From Scytonema hofmannii PCC 7110 (GTDB lineage Bacteria > Cyanobacteriota > Cyanobacteriia > Cyanobacteriales > Nostocaceae), in contig NZ_KQ976354.1 in NCBI RefSeq assembly GCF_000346485.2, positions 1,737,719 through 1,801,718 on the forward strand: a DNA stretch of 64,000 nt. The letters are read 5' to 3'. The notes beneath the pieces were generated by a model that saw only the letters and a list, made by a program, of their open reading frames with translations, did not search any database and was not told the origin of the DNA. Made by a program: the position numbers and the translations under genes. Below are positions 24,398-33,227 of this stretch, in pieces; position 1 is the first letter of the stretch; every line of letters starts with the position of its first letter.

Positions 24398-25661
24398 GAG
24401 GGAGAGACATTCCTTTGAAACTGAGCGACCACCAAACCAGATGGGTGAACTGAGCGCACTCGAACCAAGTGAAGGTGAAGGCGAGGTAGGCAATTGCTAC
24501 TGCCTCTATGCCACGATAGGGCGATTTAACGATCTGCCACAGACAAAATCCTAACAGGGCAAGATAGGGTAGCATTCCCAGTAAGCCTACAGATAGATTT
24601 GTATCTAAAATCAGATTGTGTGCTTTCACTGTAGGTAGTGGTGCTGTCATGAGTTGTCCGTCCTTGTCTTGGTACTCGAAGGTAAAGTCTCCCAAACGAG
24701 TTACTTTTACTAGCTTTTTGCGGTACTGTACCTCCGGGTAAGCGACACCAAAACCATCCATACCCCATCCGAGTAAGGGACGCTTATTGATACCATGCTG
24801 TGATACCTCCCATAGGTGAACTCGGTCGGATGTGATTTGTTTGATAACTGGTAGTTTGTCAAGATGTCTGGTAGTCGTGGTGATGCCAACTACCACCAGA
24901 CATGCCAGTACCGATGGGACTAATAGCTTGTAATGCGATCGTCCTAAAAGATAAGCAGTTGCTACCATCAAGGCTAATAATCCTGCCCGAGTTTGGGTCA
25001 GCAGTAGGGCAGGGATAATGAGGACACTGGCTATAGCAGCACACCGAGTGCTTATCCACTGCCACTGCCAACCCACAAGTGTCATGACTGCCGTTACTGA
25101 TAGGACAAATGACGCATGACCCCTATGAGAGTACAAACCGATTGGCTGTTGGTTTTGGAAAATGCTACTGGCTAAGATATTCTCCTTGAGAAGTTGTCCT
25201 GATGTGGCAGTGTAGTCGATTTTCCAGTTAATGGCTTGGGGGAAAATACTGATGGCAAGGACGACGCCACCAATGATTAGCCCTTGGAGTTGCGATCGCC
25301 CTAGTTCTGGATGCAGTCTGAGTAGTAGAGTATTGCTGAGGGTGAAGATGGCAATCAGTACCCAGTAGAGCAACCCATCACCCATCTGTTCTTGACCGAG
25401 TAGCGATCGTAAAGGGAAGGGACTCGTAAGAGTTGAGATGAGTCCAACACCGAGAAATATCTCCCACAAGAGTTTGCTGAATTTCCAAGTTCGGGGAATC
25501 TTGAGTTGAAACCTTTCTTCCCATAGGATTAAGAAGTTGAATATGCACGTGAGAAGGATGACGAGTACTTTTGGTTGAGTCCAAATTTCCCCTCGCATCG
25601 TACCCCACGGATTTATCAGAATGATGCTGAAGGAAAACAGCAAAGTGTAAAGGTGGTTCAC
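24378..25661 (-). CDS. O-antigen ligase (Wzy/WaaL)-like membrane protein
   Basis: The 427-residue protein has 10-12 hydrophobic helices, with the large periplasmic loop and conserved segments of the Wzy_C family: QTRAGLLALMVATAYLLG, RVHLWEVSQHGINKRPLLGWGMDGF and KAHNLILDTNLSVGLLG (catalytic-region His). Such proteins transfer oligosaccharides to lipid A, polymers, or proteins (PglL-type O-oligosaccharyltransferases) on the periplasmic side. The GTG start overlaps the TGA of the upstream CTERM gene (GTGA), so the two are coupled. A 5' fragment of a second copy lies at 27466-27564. The neighbouring exported proteins are plausible substrates, but this is inference. Confidence 0.85.
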   Translation of the reverse strand: MNHLYTLLFSFSIILINPWGTMRGEIWTQPKVLVILLTCIFNFLILWEERFQLKIPRTWKFSKLLWEIFLGVGLISTLTSPFPLRSLLGQEQMGDGLLYWVLIAIFTLSNTLLLRLHPELGRSQLQGLIIGGVVLAISIFPQAINWKIDYTATSGQLLKENILASSIFQNQQPIGLYSHRGHASFVLSVTAVMTLVGWQWQWISTRCAAIASVLIIPALLLTQTRAGLLALMVATAYLLGRSHYKLLVPSVLACLVVVGITTTTRHLDKLPVIKQITSDRVHLWEVSQHGINKRPLLGWGMDGFGVAYPEVQYRKKLVKVTRLGDFTFEYQDKDGQLMTAPLPTVKAHNLILDTNLSVGLLGMLPYLALLGFCLWQIVKSPYRGIEAVAIAYLAFTFTWFECAQFTHLVWWSLSFKGMSLPREKIVP

Positions 25662-26749
25662 GACTGCTTGTCTTTACGAATTTTCATGGCTTTGACTACA
25701 CCCCATGCTGCAATTGCCAGCAGCCCCAGTGCAGATGTGGATTCAGGGACAGAGATCGGAGATTCAGAATCGTCATAGCTGATATTTGCCACGTCCAAAT
25801 TGCTGCTGTCGAAAAGTGACAACTTTTGGTCTTCATTCTCGTTATCAACAACTCTGTAACTGCATCCACCGCCACCGCTACTGGGGTTACAAGAAGGTGG
25901 TGGTGGGGGAGGTGGCAGTGGACATTCGCTATCAACACTTGTATTTGGGCACGAACGACGACGAACTGTATTTTTCCACCCCCACCTGATTCCATTGTAA
26001 ATTGTAACAGTCCTTTTATTGCTTCCTGGAGGCGTAGTTTCTTGAACTAAGTAGAGTTGTGCATTGAAGTAAGTGTTTCTACGAGCATTGCTAATACCAC
26101 CAGCATATGGTCGATCCATAAAAAAGTCTTCGCCTGCAAAACGGTAGCCTGAATAGTCATAATAAGGAGTGCTTTTTCTTCCACTATTATCGACAAAAGG
26201 AATACCAGATATGATAGGCACGCCAGGATTAGCTTTGCCGTAGTTAGCTTGCACCACCTGAATCCAGTGGAGTTTGCCCTGTCCTGGTTGGGGATCGTTA
26301 GGCTCTGGATTGTACTTTAAGTGAAAAAGAGAGCCAACTCCACGGTAAATACCTGTAGGAATGTCACTTATGGGCGTACTAGCTCCACCACACGCATCTC
26401 CAAGATTGCAAGCCTGATAAGTGACAATCTCAAAACTACCTTTTAAATCGTTTTTTGCAGGCTGAAAGTTCCATCCAAAAAAGCCTAGTTCAGACGTAAG
26501 AGACCAGAGACGAAGTGTTGTATTAAACGAAAACGTCCCACCTCGTGGAAGAAGTCCATACCATAAACTCTTATCTATTACCGTTGTGGCATCTTGACTG
26601 GGACTTACTTGAGCAAAAGACTGTTCTCTATAAAACTCAACATCAGAAGGATTTGAGGGTGTAATGGTAAACGCTACACCCGTTCCATCTGTTAATGCAA
26701 TCATTAATGTGGATGCAAAAAAAACTAAAGAATATTGTCGCAGTAACAT
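25658..26749 (-). CDS. Exported protein with PEP-CTERM-like sorting tail (copy 1)
   Basis: The 363-residue protein starts at 26749 (AAGGAG ribosome site 9 bases upstream). It has a signal peptide (LVFFASTLMIALTDGTGVAF), a beta-rich body with WSLTSELGFFGWNFQPAK and LHWIQVVQANYG, a polyproline/glycine-cysteine linker (PLPPPPPPPSC, SGGGGC), and a C-terminal sorting signal. That signal is SVPESTSALGLLAIAAWGVV followed by KAMKIRKDKQS. It is the PEP-CTERM layout (motif, hydrophobic helix, basic tail) but with VPES instead of VPEP. Such tails are processed by exosortases at the cytoplasmic membrane. It is followed by a coupled ligase-like gene. Its paralogue is at 27561-28595. Confidence 0.8.
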   Translation of the reverse strand: MLLRQYSLVFFASTLMIALTDGTGVAFTITPSNPSDVEFYREQSFAQVSPSQDATTVIDKSLWYGLLPRGGTFSFNTTLRLWSLTSELGFFGWNFQPAKNDLKGSFEIVTYQACNLGDACGGASTPISDIPTGIYRGVGSLFHLKYNPEPNDPQPGQGKLHWIQVVQANYGKANPGVPIISGIPFVDNSGRKSTPYYDYSGYRFAGEDFFMDRPYAGGISNARRNTYFNAQLYLVQETTPPGSNKRTVTIYNGIRWGWKNTVRRRSCPNTSVDSECPLPPPPPPPSCNPSSGGGGCSYRVVDNENEDQKLSLFDSSNLDVANISYDDSESPISVPESTSALGLLAIAAWGVVKAMKIRKDKQS

Positions 26750-26823
26750 TTTCAGTGGCTCCTTATATGTTTTAGCTCTCAATGTGAGATTAGTCTTTTG
26801 GAAAATCAAAATCTAGCTTCACT

Positions 26824-27444
26824 TTACAGATGGACTAAATGTAAATCCACAAATGGAGTTGTTACTTGACCCGTCCAGAGTCCTTCTATTAACTTTGTAT
26901 CTGTACTCACAGAACCGTACATTGTTACCATTGCCTTTAGATTGTTATACGTAAACCGGAACTGATAATTACCAAGCTTAAAAGGTTGAAAAATCCATTT
27001 ACCACCTTCTCCGCTATCCATGCTAAGTCCAAGCCTTTCGCCCCAAATCCAAAAGATTTCTGCATTAGGAAAGAAGGTCACACTTTCTCCAGGTATGACA
27101 AAAGGAAAATCAGATTCTAAGGGCGCTGTGGGGCTAATACAGCCCCCTTCCAAGGAAATTGGATTATCTGGACTATTTACACTCACAATTTCTGGAAACA
27201 AGGTGAAATACAAGCTAAATCGAAGAGGAGTTGGGGTGTTATTAGTAATACGAATACCAATCTTTACAGAATATCTAGGGGAAAAATATCCAGGTGGTAT
27301 TGGTAATAAAGGTTGTAATACGCACAGCAGTTTCTGCACCAAGGTTCTTTTTGGTACGTTCAACACTGGCTCCAGCACTATAGTTTCAAAACGGACGCCA
27401 TCTACTTCAACAGCATTGTTATCATTCGATATACTTGATGTCAT
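26824..27444 (-). CDS. Beta-rich cluster protein, short paralogue (MTSS family A)
   Basis: From the ATG at 27444 (MTSSISNDN) the 206-residue protein aligns with the C-terminal half of the two longer paralogues at 28690 and 33228. Shared stretches are AVEVDGVRFETIVLE, IGIRITNNTPTPLRFSLY, YQFRFTYNN and GLWTGQVTTPFVDLHLV. It has one beta-sandwich-like domain where the others have two. There is no signal peptide, so it is either cytoplasmic or exported by a leaderless route. Upstream in frame lies a residue of the ligase gene, which is why the open frame extends to 27501. Family function is unknown. Confidence 0.65.
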   Translation of the reverse strand: MTSSISNDNNAVEVDGVRFETIVLEPVLNVPKRTLVQKLLCVLQPLLPIPPGYFSPRYSVKIGIRITNNTPTPLRFSLYFTLFPEIVSVNSPDNPISLEGGCISPTAPLESDFPFVIPGESVTFFPNAEIFWIWGERLGLSMDSGEGGKWIFQPFKLGNYQFRFTYNNLKAMVTMYGSVSTDTKLIEGLWTGQVTTPFVDLHLVHL

Positions 27445-27465
27445 ATTAACTACCCTCTCAATAAC

Positions 27466-27564
27466 TATTACTTTTGGTTGAGTCCAGATTTCCCCGCGCA
27501 TCGTACCTCAAGGGTTGATGAGAATTATGCTGAGGGAAAACAATAGGGTGTAAAGGTGGTTCAC
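27466..27564 (-). pseudogene. 5' fragment of a second O-antigen-ligase-like gene
   Basis: From GTG at 27564, overlapping the stop of the CTERM copy 2 gene as in copy 1, the DNA codes for NHLYTLLFSLSIILINP, then an in-frame TGA where the intact gene has Trp. It continues with GTMRGEIWTQPKVIVI before joining the MTSS-A gene. About 99 bp of the 1.28-kb gene survive. This proves that the CTERM-ligase unit was duplicated and the second ligase lost. Confidence 0.85.
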
Positions 27565-28595
27565 GACTGCTTGTCTTTACGAATTTTTAGGGCTTTCATT
27601 ACACCCCATGCTGCAAGTGCTAGCAGTCCCATTACGGATGTGGATTCAGGGACCGAGAGGTGAGATGCGGACTTGTTATCTTTATCTGATAGAAGTTTTT
27701 GGTCTTTAGTTGAGTTAACAGCAGAGGTTCTTAAGCAACCGCCGCCACCGCTACCACCGTTGCAAGGAGGTGGCGGTGGGTCTTGCTCTTTATAACCCTT
27801 AATATTTTTCCATCCCCATTGGATGCCGTCGTAAATGACCACTTTTTTCTGACGACTCGAAGGTGGTGTTGTTTCCTTAACGAAGTAAAGCTGCGCCTCA
27901 AAGTAATTGTTATTTGCCAAGACACCTGGATATTCATCTCCATCGACATAAGGCATATCTCTAAAAAGTGTTGGAGTGACTGCTAATGACACCTCGTCAG
28001 CGTAAGGAGTATCTCTTTGGAGAAAATTGTCAACAAACCAAATATTAGGTATGAAAAAAGGATTCCCGAACACACCCGCATAACTAGCTCTTGCTACTTG
28101 AATCCAGTGAGTCTTTTCTCCTGGAGGAGGGACTGTAGGCGCTGGATCGTACCTCAAACGAAAATTAGCTCCTATTCCATTTGTACTAGGCTCAAAATTC
28201 CGATCATATGGACGTTCACCACCACAAACGTCTTCGTAACCACAAGCGAGATAATCCTCAACAATAAAACTACCTGTTAATGCTTGTTGGGATGGCTGAA
28301 AATCCCAACCAAAAAGACCACGCTCAGAAAAGAGTGACCAGATGGTAAGCGTAGTCGAAAATGATCGTGAGCCACCTAATGGAAGAGGTTGTGTCCATAA
28401 CCTTGTATCTACTTCTACTGTATTACGAAATGGAGGAGAAATGCTAGGAGGTGTTGGATAATCTGAGCTTTGCCTCCAGTATTGTGTAGCACCAGGTTGG
28501 CTAGGTATAATTTTCATGGCAAAACTTTCTTGAATCGTTGCAATAATTGTTAAAGACCATACAAGCAAAGTTATGGAGTATTTCAAAGATTTCAT
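27561..28595 (-). CDS. Exported protein with PEP-CTERM-like sorting tail (copy 2)
   Basis: The 344-residue paralogue of the gene at 25658 has a signal peptide (LKYSITLLVWSLTIIATIQ, cleavage near ESFA) and the same body landmarks: WSLFSERGLFGWDFQPSQ, THWIQVARASYA and YFEAQLYFVKETTPPSSR. It also has a PPPPPC and GGSGGGGC linker, and the C-terminal signal SVPESTSVMGLLALAAWGVM plus KALKIRKDKQS. The body has diverged more than the tail, whose DNA remains nearly identical to copy 1. That suggests recent duplication or gene conversion at the 3' end. Exosortase-dependent surface or matrix location is inferred from the tail. Confidence 0.8.
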   Translation of the reverse strand: MKSLKYSITLLVWSLTIIATIQESFAMKIIPSQPGATQYWRQSSDYPTPPSISPPFRNTVEVDTRLWTQPLPLGGSRSFSTTLTIWSLFSERGLFGWDFQPSQQALTGSFIVEDYLACGYEDVCGGERPYDRNFEPSTNGIGANFRLRYDPAPTVPPPGEKTHWIQVARASYAGVFGNPFFIPNIWFVDNFLQRDTPYADEVSLAVTPTLFRDMPYVDGDEYPGVLANNNYFEAQLYFVKETTPPSSRQKKVVIYDGIQWGWKNIKGYKEQDPPPPPCNGGSGGGGCLRTSAVNSTKDQKLLSDKDNKSASHLSVPESTSVMGLLALAAWGVMKALKIRKDKQS

Positions 28596-28689
28596 TGTTG
28601 GTGTCCTATATATTTCTCAGTTTAAAAAACAGATATTTGACAAATTTAGAAACAAATAGCGAAGAAAATCATGTCGCTTTATTTTCATT

Positions 28690-29853
28690 TTATGGTTCGA
28701 CAAGAGTCAATTGGACAGAAGGTAGAGTTACCCAACCTGTCCAAACTTTTTCTAATACTTCCTTCTCTAAATGAGTTGCACTTTCAGGTATTTTATATGT
28801 AACTTGAAGATGATAAAATTGGTTTGCTGTGAGTTCGCCAAAATTAAAGTAAGAATCGTTTCCAGTAAATTGTTGACGAGTTTTCCTTGGAAATGCTATT
28901 TGAAGAACATTTTTGTTCCTCCATGAAATTACCCCATTTAGACTAAAAAATGCACTTTTTCCTGATTGAACCGAATAATCAGTTAGTAGTTTTGGCTTTC
29001 CAGGGCTTATTTTTTCAGGAAGAATTTGTATTGCTCTGTTCTCATCATCTGTTAGATACATATCTATAGAACTTGGTTGATAAAAACGAAGTGAGTTGGA
29101 AGTATTGTTGATAACTTGGATACCTAGCTTGACATCAGTTTTATTTCCTGTTTGTCTATTTGGGATGGTTAAAACCGATTCAGGCATCTCTATTTTGAAT
29201 CTGACTCCATCGACTTCGATAGCGCGATTGTCAGTGGATAAGGGTTGAACCAGACGAAGATTGAGCCAGGGGGTTGCTAGCATTCTTGAACTGATATCCC
29301 CCACGGTTATCGAGCGATTAATATTAGATTCATCAGACAATGTATTTTCATCGTAGGTATTCAAAATCCATCGAAGTTGGTAATTTTCTGCTTCTAGCCC
29401 ATCAAAACACCAGAAAGATGTGGGGTGAAAAGAATTGGGTGAGAACATTGGAATAGTAGGAATTTTTAGCCGGAGAATATTGTGCTCCCAAAGAAACTTT
29501 GCCGGGAAATCAAAGCCGGAAGAGCAATTAGGTGGAATTTGAAAAAAAACGGCTTCCCGACCCTGATTTCGCTGAAGCAAAGTGTTTTGCTGGTTATTCG
29601 TAAAATCCGCATCAGTCACTAAACGTCTTTGTATGATTTGTCCATCTAGTGTCAAGAGTTCTGGAAGAATCGGTTGCAAAGGATGCAAACGAAAGCGAGT
29701 TGAAGTCTTGTTAAAGATACTCACACTCAATCGAATCGGCGTATTTATCCCCATCTCATTTTGTGGGATGGGATAAGCAACCTTATTAGGAAAAAGTACT
29801 CTGGGAGGTCTGTGAATGTCTAAACTGATACTATTTGATTCAGAAGATGTCAT
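28690..29853 (-). CDS. Two-domain beta-rich cluster protein (MTSS family B)
   Basis: From ATG at 29853 (MTSSESNSISLDIHRPPRVL) the 387-residue protein has two similar beta-sandwich-like halves. The N-half contains INTPIRLSVSIFNKTSTRFR, PILPELLTLDGQIIQ and FWCFDGLEAENYQLRWILNT. The C-half contains VKLGIQVINNTSNSLRFYQP and EKVWTGWVTLPSVQLTLVEP. The sequence NRVTN just upstream of the ATG is also similar in the other copies, so an earlier start is possible. No signal peptide is seen. It lies upstream of CTERM copy 2. The family is unfamiliar to me; binding or inhibitory Ig-like proteins are possible comparisons. Confidence 0.65.
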   Translation of the reverse strand: MTSSESNSISLDIHRPPRVLFPNKVAYPIPQNEMGINTPIRLSVSIFNKTSTRFRLHPLQPILPELLTLDGQIIQRRLVTDADFTNNQQNTLLQRNQGREAVFFQIPPNCSSGFDFPAKFLWEHNILRLKIPTIPMFSPNSFHPTSFWCFDGLEAENYQLRWILNTYDENTLSDESNINRSITVGDISSRMLATPWLNLRLVQPLSTDNRAIEVDGVRFKIEMPESVLTIPNRQTGNKTDVKLGIQVINNTSNSLRFYQPSSIDMYLTDDENRAIQILPEKISPGKPKLLTDYSVQSGKSAFFSLNGVISWRNKNVLQIAFPRKTRQQFTGNDSYFNFGELTANQFYHLQVTYKIPESATHLEKEVLEKVWTGWVTLPSVQLTLVEP

Positions 29854-30012
29854 ATTGGTCACCCTATTAATTGCTGTATCTTCACACATTAGCTAATTTT
29901 TTGAAGCTGAAGCTAGTACAGCTTGGCACAAGCAAACATACCCATTAAAGGTTACGAAAATTAGATGGTTTGCTTGTGTCCTTAACGGTTGGCATATTTC
30001 CGCCAATCTGTA

Positions 30013-32577
30013 CTAGTACTTTATTACCCAAGCATCAACCTTACCTGCATTACTACCTCCCAATGCACCCCTAGTAATTCCTGTAATGTAGACATTGCCA
30101 GCAGTATCGATCGCAATATCCCTAGAAATATCATCATCAGAAGAGCCTACTTGATCGATAGATAGCTGATTACCATTAAAATCGTATTTTGCTATCCAAG
30201 CATCAATGTTTCCGCTATTACTTTTACCTAAAACAGCATCAGTGTAACCTGTAATATAGACGTAGCCAGCATTATCTACGGCGATATCATTGGAGACATC
30301 TAAGCCAGAAGTACCCAATTTTCTACTCCAAGTTAAGTTCCCGTTACTGCTGTACTTAGCTATCCAAGCATCTACAATCTCAGCACTATTTCCTCCTAAG
30401 CCACCTTCAGAACCTCCAGTGATATAAACATTTCCATTGTTATCTACAGAAACACCAAATGAGTAATCTCTGGCACTTGTACCCAATTGTTTCGCCCAAC
30501 TCAGAGAACCATTGGTGTCATACTTTGCTACCCAGCTATCAAAATTTCCGAAATTATTTCCTCCTAATGCGCCCTGAGTTCCTCCGGTAATGTATACGTT
30601 ACCAGCGTTATCTACTGTGATGCTATCGGAAATATCGAAGCTAGTAGTACCTAATTTTTTGTTCCAAAACAGATTTCCGTTACTGTCATATTTTGTTAGT
30701 AAAATATCAACATCATCAGCACTACTTCCTTCTGTTCCTCCAGTCACATAGACATTGCCTACTTTGTCTACGGTCAGACCAAAAGAAACAAAATAGCCGT
30801 TCATGCCCAATTCTTGTGTCCAAGTGAAATTTCCGTTGGTGTCATATCTAGTTAACCAAACATTATTTGTAGGATTACTGCTTCCAGAAGGATTACCTCC
30901 TTCAACAACAATGTAAATATTTCCGTAACTATCGACACTTATGTTACGAGAGTTGTCATTACTACTAGTACCGATCTGTTTTTTCCACGACAATGTTCCG
31001 TTAGGAGTGTATTTAGCTAACCAACTATCTAGACCTCCAGCATTTGTTCCTCCCAATGAACCTTCAGTATATCCCGTAATATAGACATTGCCAGCACTAT
31101 CAACGGCAACACTATAGGAGGAGTCATCACCCGTAGTACCTAACTGTCGAATCCACTTTGAATTTAAAGTATGAGATTCTACTGGCGCAGTCGTGCTCTC
31201 AATGCTGAGATTGTAGAAGGTGCTTGCCCCACTCTCGCCAGGATAGACACGGATGTAGTAAGTGCCTGCACCTAGAGTTCTGCTGATAGATTCAGCCGCC
31301 GTGTCACCGTTAGTTGAACTAGCGATCGCATTCCCATTGCTATCAAGCAATTGTACATCAGCATTCCCACTTAAACCGTTCATGGCAAGATTTAAGTTCC
31401 TAGTAGTGTCGAGGCTGAAACGGTAGTAATCGTTGGTATCAGCACTACCCACCCAATCAGTATAAGTGCTAGTAGTAGAATTTACGGCGATTTGACGTGC
31501 ATTATTGAGGGTATTTCCAGCGTAGTCATTGGGTGTAATAGACGCGCTTAAATTGTAGTTAGTGTTAGCACTACTATAGGGATAGACTTGGATGTAGTAA
31601 GTACCCGCACTTAAAGTTCTACTAATAGCTTCAGCAGTGGTACCACCCGCAGCAGAACTAGCAATGACTTCGCCGCTATCGATGACCCCATTGCTATTGC
31701 TATCCCAAATTAATTGCACATCAGCATCAGCTACCAGACCATTGAGGGTAAGATTAAAACTGCTAGTTTGACTGAGGTTGAAACGGTAAAAATCGTTAGT
31801 GTCAGTGCTACCCACCCAATCACTGTAGGTGCTAGCTGTGGAATTTAGGGTGATTTGACGTGCATTGTTGAGGGTATTCCCAGCATAATCGTTAATTGTT
31901 GCTGACATGCTCAAGTTGTAGTTGGTGTTAGCACCACCATAGGGATAGACTCGAACGTAGTAGATGCCTGTGTCTAGACTGTAGCTGATAAATTCAGTCG
32001 CAGTGCCACTACTAGTTGAACTAGTCAGCACGTTACCACTGCTGTTGAGCAATTGCACATCAGCATTTTCAGTTAAACCGTTTAATACCAGATTGACACT
32101 GCTATTAGCGCTAAGGCTGAAACGGTAGTAGTCATCAGTATCAGATGAACCCACCCAATCACTGTAAGTGCTGGCTGTGGAATTTAGGGTGATTTGACGT
32201 GCATTGTTGAGGGTATTCCCAGCATAATCGTTAATTGTTGCTGACACGCTCAAGTTGTAGTTGGTGTTAGCACCGTTGTATGGATAGACTTGGATATAGT
32301 AAGTGCCTGCATCTAGAGTACGGCTGATAGATTCAGCAGTGATGCCACCCGCAGCAGAACTAGCAAGTGTGTTGCCACTACTGTCAAGCAACTGCACGTC
32401 TGCATCAGCGACTAGACCGTTGAGGGCAAGATTGAAACTGCTACTATTGCTGAGACTGAAGCGGTAGAAATCGTTGAGATCGGACGAACCTACCCAATCT
32501 GTGAACGTTTGTGTAGTAGGAGTGATATTGAACTCCCTAGCTGACATTAATGTGTTACCAGCTCCATCAATAGTCAT
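30013..32577 (-). CDS. PPC-domain and SBBP beta-propeller repeat protein
   Basis: The 854-residue protein starts at 32577 (AAAAGGAA upstream). Four PPC (bacterial pre-peptidase C-terminal) repeats, each with NDYAGNTLNNAR-type starts, DWVGSSDxNDFYRFSL and TYYIQVYPY, fill residues 1-460. Seven SBBP-type blades of about 50 residues follow (DNAGNVYITGGTQGALGG, WVAKYD). PPC domains are usually exported adhesion or maturation modules and SBBP repeats form propellers. There is no signal peptide, so a leaderless or type I route is suggested, as for other cyanobacterial proteins of this layout. The repeated DNA makes it prone to unit-number change. It sits inside the CTERM cluster. Confidence 0.85.
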   Translation of the reverse strand: MTIDGAGNTLMSAREFNITPTTQTFTDWVGSSDLNDFYRFSLSNSSSFNLALNGLVADADVQLLDSSGNTLASSAAGGITAESISRTLDAGTYYIQVYPYNGANTNYNLSVSATINDYAGNTLNNARQITLNSTASTYSDWVGSSDTDDYYRFSLSANSSVNLVLNGLTENADVQLLNSSGNVLTSSTSSGTATEFISYSLDTGIYYVRVYPYGGANTNYNLSMSATINDYAGNTLNNARQITLNSTASTYSDWVGSTDTNDFYRFNLSQTSSFNLTLNGLVADADVQLIWDSNSNGVIDSGEVIASSAAGGTTAEAISRTLSAGTYYIQVYPYSSANTNYNLSASITPNDYAGNTLNNARQIAVNSTTSTYTDWVGSADTNDYYRFSLDTTRNLNLAMNGLSGNADVQLLDSNGNAIASSTNGDTAAESISRTLGAGTYYIRVYPGESGASTFYNLSIESTTAPVESHTLNSKWIRQLGTTGDDSSYSVAVDSAGNVYITGYTEGSLGGTNAGGLDSWLAKYTPNGTLSWKKQIGTSSNDNSRNISVDSYGNIYIVVEGGNPSGSSNPTNNVWLTRYDTNGNFTWTQELGMNGYFVSFGLTVDKVGNVYVTGGTEGSSADDVDILLTKYDSNGNLFWNKKLGTTSFDISDSITVDNAGNVYITGGTQGALGGNNFGNFDSWVAKYDTNGSLSWAKQLGTSARDYSFGVSVDNNGNVYITGGSEGGLGGNSAEIVDAWIAKYSSNGNLTWSRKLGTSGLDVSNDIAVDNAGYVYITGYTDAVLGKSNSGNIDAWIAKYDFNGNQLSIDQVGSSDDDISRDIAIDTAGNVYITGITRGALGGSNAGKVDAWVIKY

Positions 32578-32619
32578 AAATATTCCTTTTTCTAAATATT
32601 CGGTGTATTTTCCTCTCAA

Positions 32620-33227
32620 GGAATTGAAAGTAACTTTCTTGAGTTGGATTTTTACAACTCTCTCAAATCAATGAAATATTCTAAGTTCGACTGATATTAG
32701 AAAGTAGTGTCTTTTCAAGGGACAACTCTTCAGGCAAAACAAAATTGGCGATTTAATAAGATTAGAACCGCTACTCAACAACCTATAAGATGATTTGTTG
32801 CAGTCGGAAGGACACTCCAGGTTCAGGAGGTACAAACCTTTGCCTCATATTACCAAGGCAGCAACAACGATATTTTCTCAAATGTCAGGCAGTCTCGCTC
32901 AAGAGAAGCTTGTTTAGTAGCTATCAGAAATCTTCCAAGAAATAGCAGAATGGGTAGATGCATAAGTATTTAATGCTATGTGAAACTATGTGCGATTCCG
33001 AGAGAAGTCAAAGAATGTTTTTGACTTGATAATCAATTCTTTGCTATTTTTCTATTTTTAGTAAATCCCAAAATTTACTGAATTGATAAAATCAGTAGAA
33101 GAGGGAATTCTTGATGAAGATTTCTTGAAACTTTATAAAGTTAATTTAAAGGAGTTGGTGGAGGCGGTTTGCTTACGAAATCAGGAGAGAAATTTATAGA
33201 GAGCATAATTCTACTTCATTTTTACTT
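32620..33227. other. Gene-free stretch with a direct repeat (32862-32949)
   Basis: I see no gene. Positions 32862-32949 (GCAGCAACAACGATATTTTC through CCAAGAAATAG) are repeated with few changes at 34501-34588. The two copies flank the MTSS-C gene. Confidence 0.6.
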
